Origin: Halanaerobium saccharolyticum
GTDB lineage: Bacteria; Bacillota; Halanaerobiia; Halanaerobiales; Halanaerobiaceae
Reading direction: 5' to 3'
Assembly (NCBI RefSeq): GCF_003053565.1
Contig: NZ_QAXS01000001.1
Coordinates: 186,001 to 250,000, forward strand
DNA: 64,000 bases
Both the position numbers and the translations under genes were made by a program. How positions within the stretch are numbered: position 1 is the stretch's first letter; each line of letters starts with the position of its first letter. The notes beneath the pieces are model-generated. The model saw only the letters and a list, made by a program, of their open reading frames with translations, did no database searches and was not told where the DNA came from. Of the stretch, positions 44,157 to 52,696 are shown piece after piece.

Positions 44157-44171
44157 TTAAGGTGATAAAAA

Positions 44172-46022
44172 ATGACAGATAATGAAAACAGAAAGGAACA
44201 TATTGAAGCCCAGCTCAAGGAGCTTCCCCGTCAGCCTGGAGTTTATTTAATGAAAGATGAAACGGGTATGATCATTTATGTGGGTAAAGCAAAGTCGCTC
44301 CGCAGCCGGGTCCGTTCTTACTTTCGCAAAAATGACCAGACCTATAAGACCAGGATGCTGGTCAAATATATAGATGATTTTGATTATATTCTTACCGATA
44401 CAGAAGTGGAGGCCTTTATTTTAGAGGCCAATCTGATTAAAAAACATCAGCCCAAATTCAACATCCGCCTCAAGGATGATAAAACTTATCCCTATATTAA
44501 AGTCACCAAGAATGTCGACTTTCCGCGGGTTTTTAAAACCAGGATTGTCAAAAATGATGGCGCCAAATATTTTGGACCCTTTGCTGATGTAGATGCAATT
44601 TATAAAACTCTGGATGTAATCAAGGATATTTTTAAGCTCAGAAGCTGCAAAAAAGAGCTAAAAGCTGATGATCCTGAAGACCGCCCCTGTCTGAATTATC
44701 ACATTGATAAGTGCCTCGGGCCCTGTATTGGTGCAGTCAGCAAGGAAGATTATCATGAGCTGATTGACCAGGTCTGCCTCTTTTTATCCGGCAGACAGGA
44801 AGAACTCAAACAGCAGGTAGAAGAAAAGATGAAGGAAGCGGCAGCTGAAAGAAATTTTGAAAAGGCAGCCCGCTTTCGGGATGCGCTGGAGGCCTTTGCC
44901 AAGTTGAGTGAAAGCCAGAAAGTAATGACCGATAAAAATATCGATCAGGATGTGGTGGCTTTAGTTCAGGGAGAGAAAGACAATGCCTGTGCCCAGCTGC
45001 TTTTAGTCCGCAACGGCCGCCTGATCGGCCAGGAATATTTTATTCTGCAGGGAACAGAGGAAGAAACTGCGGCAGAAACCATGGCCTCATTTTTACAGCA
45101 GTACTATGAGCAGGCTGCCGGGATCCCGGATGAGCTCTTATTGAACACCGAAATTAACTATCAGGAATTACTTGCTGAGCGTCTGGCAGATGTCAAGGGG
45201 AAAAAGGTGAGTATTCAGTATCCACAGAAGGGTGACAAAAAGAAGATGCTGGAGATGGCCGAGCGCAATGCCGAGCAGAATCTGAAAAAGGAAGATATCC
45301 GCAGTAAATATGAAAAACAGCGCACTTCTGGAGCTGTCGAGAAACTAGGAGAAATTCTGGGAATGGAAAATGAGCCCTATCATATTGAAGGATTTGATAT
45401 TTCAAATATTCAGGGAACAGATTCTGTAGCATCAATGGTGGTCTTTAAAAACGGCAGACCCTCCAAACAGGATTACCGCCGCTTTAAGATTAAAACAGTT
45501 GAGGGACCTGATGATTTTTCCAGTATGAAGGAAGTTGTTGAGCGCCGCTATGCCAGACTGCTGCGCGAAGATAGAGAACTGCCGGATTTAATTTTGATTG
45601 ATGGTGGTAAAGGTCAGCTCAATGCCGCCTATGAAATTTTAGAGCTCTTAGGAATTGAGGATCTGCCGATAATTGGACTGGCAAAAAGGGAAGAAGAAAT
45701 TTTTAAGCCCGGTGAAAGTGACCCGATTACCCTGCCCCACCACACTCCAACCCTGCAGCTTTTGCAGCGGGTGAGAGATGAGGCCCACCGCTTTGCCGTC
45801 AGTTATCACCGTAAATTAAGGTCCCGCCGCCTGACCCATTCTATGCTCGATGAAATTCCAGGTGTGGGAGAAACCCGCAGAAATGCACTGCTGCAGCACT
45901 TTGGCTCACTGGCTAAAATTAGGGAGGCTAAGATCTGGCAGTTGAAAGAGGTTGATGGGATCAGTGGTAAGACAGCGCGGAAGATCTATGATTATCTACG
46001 GGAAAACATGAGAGCTTATTAA
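44172..46022 (+). CDS. uvrC: Excinuclease ABC subunit C
   Basis: The dual-incision nuclease of excision repair, 616 residues. The GIY-YIG domain makes the 3' cut (QPGVYLMKDETGMIIYVGKA). A cysteine cluster follows in RSCKKE, RPCLNYHIDKCLGPC. The UVR domain RNFEKAARFRDALEAF contacts UvrB. The RNase H-like domain makes the 5' cut (IEGFDISNIQGTDSVASMVV, LILIDGGKGQLNAA). A tandem helix-hairpin-helix ends the protein (LDEIPGVGETRRNALLQHFG). Start ATG 44172 follows AAGGTG. It is separated from uvrBA by 6 kb of inserted genes. Confidence 0.98.
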   Translation: MTDNENRKEHIEAQLKELPRQPGVYLMKDETGMIIYVGKAKSLRSRVRSYFRKNDQTYKTRMLVKYIDDFDYILTDTEVEAFILEANLIKKHQPKFNIRLKDDKTYPYIKVTKNVDFPRVFKTRIVKNDGAKYFGPFADVDAIYKTLDVIKDIFKLRSCKKELKADDPEDRPCLNYHIDKCLGPCIGAVSKEDYHELIDQVCLFLSGRQEELKQQVEEKMKEAAAERNFEKAARFRDALEAFAKLSESQKVMTDKNIDQDVVALVQGEKDNACAQLLLVRNGRLIGQEYFILQGTEEETAAETMASFLQQYYEQAAGIPDELLLNTEINYQELLAERLADVKGKKVSIQYPQKGDKKKMLEMAERNAEQNLKKEDIRSKYEKQRTSGAVEKLGEILGMENEPYHIEGFDISNIQGTDSVASMVVFKNGRPSKQDYRRFKIKTVEGPDDFSSMKEVVERRYARLLREDRELPDLILIDGGKGQLNAAYEILELLGIEDLPIIGLAKREEEIFKPGESDPITLPHHTPTLQLLQRVRDEAHRFAVSYHRKLRSRRLTHSMLDEIPGVGETRRNALLQHFGSLAKIREAKIWQLKEVDGISGKTARKIYDYLRENMRAY

Positions 46023-46113
46023 CTAATTTATAGAAAAAATACTTAAATTAAAAAAATAATTTCATTTTCTTGCAGGAGAATTAACTTCAGTGTTGAATAT
46101 GTAATATAGAGTA

Positions 46114-46127
46114 TCTGATATATCACA
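46114..46127. promoter_or_regulatory. Candidate GntR operator upstream of the regulator gene
   Basis: TCTGATATATCACA contains the perfect 10-bp palindrome TGATATATCA. The identical 14-mer occurs again at 46936-46949 upstream of dgoD. FCD-type GntR proteins bind short AT-rich palindromes, so autoregulation is likely. Confidence 0.6.
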
Positions 46128-46148
46128 GAAATTTTAGGAAGTGTTATA

Positions 46149-46775
46149 ATGGCAATTAATAAAAAAAGCCTGACCGATCAGGTTTATTCAATGTTAAAAG
46201 AAAAAATACTAAATAGAGATGTAGACCTTGGTGAGCAGCTAAACACCAGGGAGATTGCAGAAGAACACGGGATTTCTCTGATGCCGGTAAGGGATGCTCT
46301 GCGTCGACTGGCAAATGAAGATCTGGTGGAAAACAGGCCCCGGGTTGGATTTTTTGTCAAAAATTTTTCCGAAGCAGAGGTCAATGATATTCTGGAAGTA
46401 AGAAAGATGCACGAGATTTACTGTCTTGATAATTATTTTGCAGAAATAGATCGGGAAGTAATCTCTGACCTCAAAGATAAATTTGAAAATGGTCACAAAA
46501 AATATTTTACCAGTTATGACAGCAAACTGCACAAAGAGATAGTCCTTGCTTCCCATAACAATTATTTGATTGACAGTTATCTAAAGATGATTAACCACTA
46601 CACAATGCTTTTTAGCTACTTAAATTATAAGAGATCTGAAACTTCACGCCAGGAGCACATAGATATAATCGACAGTATTTTAAAGGGAGATAAAGCTAAG
46701 GCTGAAGAGATATTGTACCGCCATCTGGACAGGGTTAAAATTGCAAAAGATGCATCAATTAAAAATAGAGCTTAA
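46149..46775 (+). CDS. GntR family transcriptional regulator (FadR/FCD subfamily)
   Basis: A 208-residue repressor or activator, probably of the sugar-acid operon that follows. The N-terminal winged helix-turn-helix (about 8-70) has LTDQVYSMLKEKILN and NTREIAEEHGISLMPVRDAL followed by VENRPRVGFFV. The C-terminal FCD ligand-binding domain (about 75-205) has helices with conserved His (SKLHKEIVLASHN, QEHIDIIDSILKGD). GntR-FCD proteins often sense organic acids or sugar acids. It is read in the same direction as dgoD and separated by 300 bases containing a repeat of its candidate operator. Confidence 0.9.
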   Translation: MAINKKSLTDQVYSMLKEKILNRDVDLGEQLNTREIAEEHGISLMPVRDALRRLANEDLVENRPRVGFFVKNFSEAEVNDILEVRKMHEIYCLDNYFAEIDREVISDLKDKFENGHKKYFTSYDSKLHKEIVLASHNNYLIDSYLKMINHYTMLFSYLNYKRSETSRQEHIDIIDSILKGDKAKAEEILYRHLDRVKIAKDASIKNRA

Positions 46776-47075
46776 AAATAGAAATTAATAAAAAAGCTGC
46801 AAAATTCATTTGCAATCTGCGGTTAAATATTGTAATATTAAAAATAGAAAGAAAATTATCAACTACTAAAAATAATTATGAATAAGAAAAAAACGAGTCT
46901 TAATTGGAAATGATTAAGGAAATTTTTTGTCCATCTCTGATATATCACATATCAAATAGTAGATATGCAATATCAGTAAAAATTACTAATAAGTTTAAAA
47001 ATAGAATCTAAAATTACTAGCACAAAGTTTTAAGCAGCTAGAATTTATCTTAAATTCAGGCAGGAGCTGATTACC
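46776..47075. other. Intergenic region GntR-dgoD
   Basis: This 300-base AT-rich region holds a second exact copy of the 14-mer TCTGATATATCACA (46936-46949) and a related inverted repeat, GATAT-GCA-ATATC (46962-46974). An AGGAG ribosome site lies before GTG 47076. No gene is visible. Confidence 0.6.
46936..46974. promoter_or_regulatory. Candidate GntR operators upstream of dgoD
   Basis: TCTGATATATCACA at 46936-46949 is identical to the site before the regulator gene. GATATGCAATATC at 46962-46974 is an inverted repeat with the same GATAT half site. The pair lies about 100-140 bases before the dgoD start. Confidence 0.6.
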
Positions 47076-48221
47076 GTGAAAATAACTAAACTGGAATTAT
47101 TTAAACTTCCACCCCGCTGGCTTTTTCTTAAAATCTCAACTGACCAGGGAATTTCAGGCTGGGGAGAGCCAGTTGTAGAAGGAAAGGCTGATACAGTTAG
47201 GGCGGCAGTCAAAGAAATGGAAGATTATCTTATCGGCAGAAACCCTTTAGAAATTGAAGATATCTGGCAGACATTATACCGAGGTGCATTTTACAGAGGT
47301 GGCCCGGTTTTAATGAGTGCTATTGCCGGTATTGACCAGGCACTCTGGGATATCAAGGGTAAGTTTCTGGAGCAGCCGGTCTATGAACTTCTGGGAGGTA
47401 AGGTCAGAGATAAGGTAAGAGTTTACTCCTGGATCGGTGGAGATCGACCGGATAATGTTGCTCAGGCGGCACAGGAAAAAAAGGATGCCGGTTTTACAGC
47501 AGTTAAAATGAATGGAACTGAGGAATTACATTACATAGATAGTTATAAAAAAGTGGATCAGGCAGTTGCCCGGGTGGCAGCGATTAGAGATCAGCTAGGC
47601 CCCGATTTTGGGATAGCAGTTGATTTTCACGGCCGGGTTCATAAGGGAATGGCGCGCATTCTTTTTAAGGAGCTGGAGCCATTTCGGCTGATGTTTATCG
47701 AAGAGCCGGTGCTTTCGGAAAATATTGAAGCCCTGGCCACAATGGATACTTTTGGCATTCCAATTGCCCTGGGTGAGAGGTTATTCAGCCGCTGGGATTA
47801 CAAAAAAGTTTTTGAATTAAATAAAGTTGATATCATTCAGCCCGACTTGTCACATGCTGGAGGAATTTCCGAGGTTAGAAAAATTGCTGCTATGGCAGAA
47901 GCCTATGATACTGCAGTTGCACCTCATTCTCCGCTGGGACCAATTAACCTGGCTGCAAGTTTACAGATTGATGCTGTTTGTCCAAATGTATTTATTCAGG
48001 AGCAGAGTCTGGGAATCCACTACAATCAGGGTAATGACCTGCTCGATTATCTTAAAAATAAAGAAGTTTTTAAATATAAAGCTGGCTATGCCGAAATCCC
48101 ATACCAACCAGGACTTGGAATCGAAATTAACGAAGATCTGGTTCGAGAAAGAGCCAGAGACTCACATAACTGGAAGAATCCAGTCTGGCGGAATCAGGAC
48201 GGCACAGTCGCTGAATGGTAA
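47076..48221 (+). CDS. dgoD: D-galactonate dehydratase-like enzyme (enolase superfamily)
   Basis: A mandelate racemase/muconate-lactonizing family enzyme of 381 residues, very close in sequence to E. coli DgoD as I recall it, which dehydrates D-galactonate to 2-keto-3-deoxy-galactonate. [12 protein letters not shown], the metal and catalytic motif [26 protein letters not shown], the catalytic His in [18 protein letters not shown] and the C-terminal [11 protein letters not shown] all match. GTG is the start, after AGGAG. It is the first gene of a run reaching to the dehydrogenase at 55568. The kinase and aldolase that would finish the DeLey-Doudoroff route are not in the window. A closely related aldonate cannot be excluded as substrate. 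Confidence 0.9.
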   Translation: MKITKLELFKLPPRWLFLKISTDQGISGWGEPVVEGKADTVRAAVKEMEDYLIGRNPLEIEDIWQTLYRGAFYRGGPVLMSAIAGIDQALWDIKGKFLEQPVYELLGGKVRDKVRVYSWIGGDRPDNVAQAAQEKKDAGFTAVKMNGTEELHYIDSYKKVDQAVARVAAIRDQLGPDFGIAVDFHGRVHKGMARILFKELEPFRLMFIEEPVLSENIEALATMDTFGIPIALGERLFSRWDYKKVFELNKVDIIQPDLSHAGGISEVRKIAAMAEAYDTAVAPHSPLGPINLAASLQIDAVCPNVFIQEQSLGIHYNQGNDLLDYLKNKEVFKYKAGYAEIPYQPGLGIEINEDLVRERARDSHNWKNPVWRNQDGTVAEW

Positions 48222-48271
48222 AAGCTAAATGAGCTTATTATTTCTCTAAATCATAATTAGGAGAGAAAAAG

Positions 48272-49561
48272 ATGAATAACATCAAATCAGAAATTGTCAG
48301 CTCGGGTAAATACCTGGAGCGGGAGCAAATTGAAGACTATTTAAATAAACTGGCTGCAGAGATAAAAGCTGCCGGAGTAGAAAGGCTGCTTTTGATTCCA
48401 CCTGATTACAGCCGCAAGTCTTCAGCCCTGGGACCTCTAACCGAGACCCTTTATTTCAAACTGGCTGATCAGACAGCAGAGATAAAAGTTTTACCTGCCT
48501 CTGGAACTCACGACCCAATGGATCGCGAATCTTTAAAGGCAATGTTTGGCGAGATTCCAGCCGCTGCCTTTCTGGCCCACAACTGGAGAACTGAAACAGT
48601 TAAAGTTGGTGAAATTCCAGCAGCCAAGATGAAAGAATTTTCCGAGGGAGAATTAACTGAGGCAATCCCTTTAGAAATAAATAAACACTTATTTGACGAC
48701 AAATTTGATCTGATAATTTCCATCGGCCAGGTTATTCCGCATGAAGTAGTGGGGATGGCAAACTACACTAAAAATATAGTGGTCGGCTGTGGCGGTAATC
48801 AGATTATCAATAAATCACACTTTTTGGGAGCACTGGCAGGAATGGAAAAAATAATGGGTAAGGATCATTCACCTGTTAGAAAGTTATATGATTACTGCCA
48901 GCGTCAATTTCTGGACCAGCTGCCGCTCCTTTACCTGATGACTGTTAATTCTCCGATCAGTGACCAGAAAACTGGCTTAACTGAAATTAAGGGAATATTT
49001 ACAGGCAGCAGCAGAGACAGTTTCGAAAAAGCAGTAGCTTTAAGCCAGCAGGAAAACATAATCAAAGTTGAAAAACCGCTGCAAAAAGTAGTGGTTTACT
49101 TAAAAGAAGATAAATTTAAAAGCACCTGGATTGGTGGCAAAGCAATTTATCGAACCAGAATGGCAGTTGCCGATGGAGGAGAGCTGATCATTATTGCTCC
49201 CGGGATTCACAAATTTGGTGAGGACCAGGAGATTGACAGGCTGCTCCGCAAGTATGGCTACCGCGGTACAGAAATAACCCTGGATTATCTGCATAAAAAT
49301 GAAGACTTACAGGAAAACCTTTCTGCGGCCGCCCATTTGATCCACGGTTCTTCGGAAGGAAGATTTACGATTTCCCTGGCTTCGCCCAAACTAAGCCGGG
49401 AAGAAATAGAAAATATCAATTTTAATTATTTAGATTACCAGCAAACTATTGCTAAGTATAAAATAGATGAGTTAGAAAATGGTTTTAATCAGGTTAATGG
49501 AGAAGAGATCTTTTATATCAATAATCCTGCAACAGGGTTGTGGATATATCAAGATAAATAA
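48272..49561 (+). CDS. LarA-like nickel-pincer racemase/epimerase (DUF2088)
   Basis: A 429-residue member of the lactate racemase superfamily. In LarA the nickel-pincer cofactor is bound covalently to Lys184, with His174 and His200 around it. Here His157, Lys167 and His183 have exactly the same 10- and 16-residue spacings (QVIPHEVVGMANYTKN, NKSH), so the site looks intact. GTHDPM and LAHNW supply further histidines at 80 and 103. Known LarA relatives include C2 epimerases of gluconate and other hydroxy acids. Placed between a galactonate dehydratase and a TRAP importer, it most likely epimerises an aldonate at C2 (inference). The LarB, LarC and LarE cofactor genes are not in the window. Confidence 0.82.
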   Translation: MNNIKSEIVSSGKYLEREQIEDYLNKLAAEIKAAGVERLLLIPPDYSRKSSALGPLTETLYFKLADQTAEIKVLPASGTHDPMDRESLKAMFGEIPAAAFLAHNWRTETVKVGEIPAAKMKEFSEGELTEAIPLEINKHLFDDKFDLIISIGQVIPHEVVGMANYTKNIVVGCGGNQIINKSHFLGALAGMEKIMGKDHSPVRKLYDYCQRQFLDQLPLLYLMTVNSPISDQKTGLTEIKGIFTGSSRDSFEKAVALSQQENIIKVEKPLQKVVVYLKEDKFKSTWIGGKAIYRTRMAVADGGELIIIAPGIHKFGEDQEIDRLLRKYGYRGTEITLDYLHKNEDLQENLSAAAHLIHGSSEGRFTISLASPKLSREEIENINFNYLDYQQTIAKYKIDELENGFNQVNGEEIFYINNPATGLWIYQDK

Positions 49562-49747
49562 GTAAAACAGGAGCAAGTTTATAATCTTATAAGCCCTTAT
49601 AAAAATAAAATGATGGAGGTGGTGCTAAAATAAGGGAGTTAAATTTTGAATAATGAGGATCACAGTTTAAAACAATTAGCATTTTGGAATCAATTAGAAT
49701 TTAAAATCATTAAAAAATAACAACAAACTATTTAGGGGGAAATTATC

Positions 49748-50755
49748 TTGAGAAAAAAATTAATGTTTAGTTTATCACTTGCTCTTTTATTAGTCTTAAC
49801 CTTTACTGCGGGTTCATTTGCCCAGGAGTACACAATTAATGCTGGTATCGGTCTTAATGACAAGTCAGCTCAGTATAAGTCACTGGAATATTTTAAAAAG
49901 TTAGTTGAAGAAAGAAGTGATGGTGCAATAGAAGTTAATCTTTATCACTCCAGTCAGCTTGGTGACGATAGAGAAATGATGGAAGCACTGCAGATGGGTA
50001 CTCAGCAGATGACCTGTCCATCTACTGCTCCAATTGCTCCTTTTGTAAACGGTTTTAAAGTATTTGACCTGCCTTTCTTATTCCCAACTCACGAAGCGGC
50101 AGATTATGTTCTTGACGGACCAGTTGGTCAGGATCTGTTAAAGCAGTTAGAAGATGAAGGTATTGTCGGCTTAGCTTACTGGGAAAATGGATACCGTCAG
50201 TTAACAAATAGTGTAACAGCTGTTGAAAGTCCAGAAGATGTTGAAGGTCTAAAAATTAGAACTATGGAAAATCCTATGCACTTAGCTGCCTGGGAAGAAA
50301 TGGGAGCTAACCCTACACCTATGGCATTTGGTGAGTTATTCTCCGCTATGCAGCAGGGTGTTGTAGACGGTCAGGAAAACCCATGGGGTACAATTTACCT
50401 GCAGAACTTCTATGAAGTTCAGGACTATACAACAAACACAGGTCACGTATATTCTCCATTTGTTTTAATGATTTCCAAGCAGTTCTATGACAAGCTTCCT
50501 ACAGATTTACAGCAGACAGTTAAAGTTGCAGCTGTAGAAGCAAAGCACCACAACAGAAGAACTAATAGAGCTATGAATGCTGAATACTTAGAAGAGTTAA
50601 AAGATGTTATGGAAGTAACTATTCTAACTCCTGAGCAGAAAGCAGAATTCCAGGAAGCAGTTCAGCCTGTATATAATCAGTTTAAAGAAGAAATTGGTGC
50701 AGATTTAGTAGAATCTGTACAGCAGCAGGTTGAAGAATTTCAGGCTCAGCAGTAA
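49748..50755 (+). CDS. dctP: TRAP transporter substrate-binding protein DctP
   Basis: A periplasmic or lipid-free exported binding protein of a tripartite sodium-coupled transporter, 335 residues with a signal peptide ending at SFAQ (about 26). LKIRTMENPMHLAAWEEMGA contains the arginine that usually pairs with the substrate carboxylate, and MQQGVVDGQENPWGTI is the DctP family signature. Given the neighbours, a sugar acid is the likely cargo. The TTG start follows AGGGGGAAA. A perfect 12-bp hairpin separates it from the membrane subunits, which should favour more binding protein than permease. Confidence 0.93.
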   Translation: MRKKLMFSLSLALLLVLTFTAGSFAQEYTINAGIGLNDKSAQYKSLEYFKKLVEERSDGAIEVNLYHSSQLGDDREMMEALQMGTQQMTCPSTAPIAPFVNGFKVFDLPFLFPTHEAADYVLDGPVGQDLLKQLEDEGIVGLAYWENGYRQLTNSVTAVESPEDVEGLKIRTMENPMHLAAWEEMGANPTPMAFGELFSAMQQGVVDGQENPWGTIYLQNFYEVQDYTTNTGHVYSPFVLMISKQFYDKLPTDLQQTVKVAAVEAKHHNRRTNRAMNAEYLEELKDVMEVTILTPEQKAEFQEAVQPVYNQFKEEIGADLVESVQQQVEEFQAQQ

Positions 50756-50785
50756 TTAAGAGGACTGAAATTTAACAGAATATAT

Positions 50786-50815
50786 AAATAAGAGGGGATT
50801 TTTCCCCTCTTATTT
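50786..50815 (+). terminator. Hairpin between dctP and dctQ
   Basis: AAATAAGAGGGG pairs perfectly with CCCCTCTTATTT around a 6-nt loop. No long T-run follows, so it may act as an mRNA stabiliser or weak attenuator rather than as a full terminator. Confidence 0.65.
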
Positions 50816-50841
50816 AATATAACCTTTGGGGGGAAGAAGAT

Positions 50842-51366
50842 ATGAAGGATAGTAAATTTTTTAAGATATTTTTTGGTACCTATAAATTTATTCTTATTGC
50901 TTTAACTATTGCAATGTTTATAATAGTAGGCTCCAATGTTTTCAGCCGTTTTGTTTTAAATAATTCTCTGGGCTGGGCAGATGAACTGGCTCGATTTATT
51001 TTTATCTGGATTTCATTTTTGGGTGCTGTACTGGCCTATGGTACCGATGATCATGTAGGTTTAAATTTTGTGATTGCCAAAATTCCATCGGCAAAAGCAC
51101 AGAATTTGGTAAGTATTATTTCCGATATTTTTATTATGTCAGTTTTAGCTATTATAACATATTATGGTTATATTGTTGCTACTTCAGCAACCAATGTTTC
51201 ACCGGCCTTATATATTCCAATGACTCTTGTTTATTCTATAGTTCCAGTCAGTGGACTTTTGATGATGGTCATTAACTTATTTAAAATAAAAAAACATATA
51301 AATTTATTTAGAGAAGGTAAAAAAGAAAAATTCGGAATGGTTGACGAAAGCGGGGGTGCCCAATAA
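50842..51366 (+). CDS. dctQ: TRAP transporter small permease DctQ
   Basis: The small membrane subunit, 174 residues with four predicted helices. FSRFVLNNSLGWADELARFIFIWISFLGA is the hallmark of DctQ, which anchors the large subunit. GGGGGGAAG precedes the ATG. The gene overlaps dctM by one base (TAATG junction), so the two subunits are coupled in translation. Confidence 0.92.
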   Translation: MKDSKFFKIFFGTYKFILIALTIAMFIIVGSNVFSRFVLNNSLGWADELARFIFIWISFLGAVLAYGTDDHVGLNFVIAKIPSAKAQNLVSIISDIFIMSVLAIITYYGYIVATSATNVSPALYIPMTLVYSIVPVSGLLMMVINLFKIKKHINLFREGKKEKFGMVDESGGAQ

Positions 51367-52655
51367 TGCTCTGGTTATTTTTAGGAACTTTATTTTTATT
51401 TGTGCTGACTGGAATTCCAGTTGTTTTTGCCCTGGGATTATCAAATATCGCGATCATGAATGCGATGGATTTACAGTTTATGGTTTTACCGGCTAAGATG
51501 ATTTCTGGAATGAACAGTTTTCCACTTTTAGCTATACCATTTTTTATGTTTGTGGGAGAGATAATGAATCACGGTGGTATTGCTAAGAGGCTGGTAAACT
51601 TTGCTGATGCAATTGTTGGTCATATCACAGGTGGTCTGGGTCATGTAAATATCCTGGCCAGTATGTTTTTTGGTGGAATCTCGGGTTCTGCAATTGCTGA
51701 TACAGCAGCCATTGGTGGGCTTTTAATTCCTCCGATGATCGAGCAGGATTACCCGGCAGATTATTCAGCAGCAATCACAGCTTCTTCTGCTGTAATTGGA
51801 ATTATTATTCCACCGAGTATTCCTTTTATTCTCTATGGAATAATAACAAATACCTCCATTGCTCAGTTATTTATGGCCGGAATTATTCCTGGAATAATTG
51901 TTGGTCTGTCTTTAATGGCCACAACTTACTTTACAACCAAAAAACACGATTATGGTCATATTGTAGATTCAGAACAGGTTGCAGAGTTTACTTTAAAAAG
52001 ACTCTGGGATACTTTTAAGGAAGCGGCTCTTGCTTTAACTATTCCCTTTTTAGTAGTGGGTGGAATTTTAGGTGGAGTATTTACAGCAACTGAAGCTGGT
52101 GCTGTAGCAGCTTTTGTGGCACTTATACTGGCTTTAGTTGTTTACAAAGAGGTTACAGTTAAAGATCTGCCTGATATTTTACTGGCGACTGCTAAAACAA
52201 CAGCAATTGTTCTTTTCTTATGTGGAATGGCCATGGTTACTGCCTGGCTTTTAACTGTTGCTCGAGTTCCTTTTAATCTGGCAACAATGCTGACAAACCT
52301 GACTGACTCAACACTTGGAATTTTATTAATCACAAATGTTTTACTATTTTTAGTTGGTTTTGTAATGGACTTAACTCCTGCAATGTTAATTTTAGCCCCA
52401 ATTTTACTGCCGGTAATGGAACAGGTTGGTATTGATCCGGTCTATTTTGGAGTTATTATGTCAATCAACTTAGGAATTGGACTGATTACCCCACCAGTAG
52501 GAACAGTTTTATATGTTGCCACCGGAGTTGCTAATATCACGCTGGAGGACCTGGTTAAATCAATCCTGCCCTTCTTATTTACGCTGCTGGCAGTACTTGG
52601 ATTACTAATTGCTTTTCCCCAGCTGGTAATGTTTATTCCTAATTTAATGCGCTAA
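51366..52655 (+). CDS. dctM: TRAP transporter large permease DctM
   Basis: The transport subunit, 429 residues with about eleven or twelve helices. GLSNIAIMNAMDLQFMVLPA, SFPLLAIPFFMFVGEIMN, GGISGSAIADTAAIGGLLIP and the signature IIPPSIPFILYGIITNTSI are typical. A second pseudo-symmetric half follows, with TEAGAVAAF and NLGIGLITPPVGTVLYV. It uses the sodium gradient, fitting a salt-adapted organism (inference). The dehydratase gene follows 42 bases later. Confidence 0.95.
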   Translation: MLWLFLGTLFLFVLTGIPVVFALGLSNIAIMNAMDLQFMVLPAKMISGMNSFPLLAIPFFMFVGEIMNHGGIAKRLVNFADAIVGHITGGLGHVNILASMFFGGISGSAIADTAAIGGLLIPPMIEQDYPADYSAAITASSAVIGIIIPPSIPFILYGIITNTSIAQLFMAGIIPGIIVGLSLMATTYFTTKKHDYGHIVDSEQVAEFTLKRLWDTFKEAALALTIPFLVVGGILGGVFTATEAGAVAAFVALILALVVYKEVTVKDLPDILLATAKTTAIVLFLCGMAMVTAWLLTVARVPFNLATMLTNLTDSTLGILLITNVLLFLVGFVMDLTPAMLILAPILLPVMEQVGIDPVYFGVIMSINLGIGLITPPVGTVLYVATGVANITLEDLVKSILPFLFTLLAVLGLLIAFPQLVMFIPNLMR

Positions 52656-52696
52656 AAATTCATTTATGCTGAAATATTTAAAAGGAGTTGGTTTGA

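Noticed and set aside
49646-49720. A 24-codon TTG-start frame with a GGGAG upstream, just before dctP
   Set aside because: It is very short and of low complexity, and its product resembles nothing known. The ribosome site alone is weak evidence; a leader peptide is possible but unsupported.
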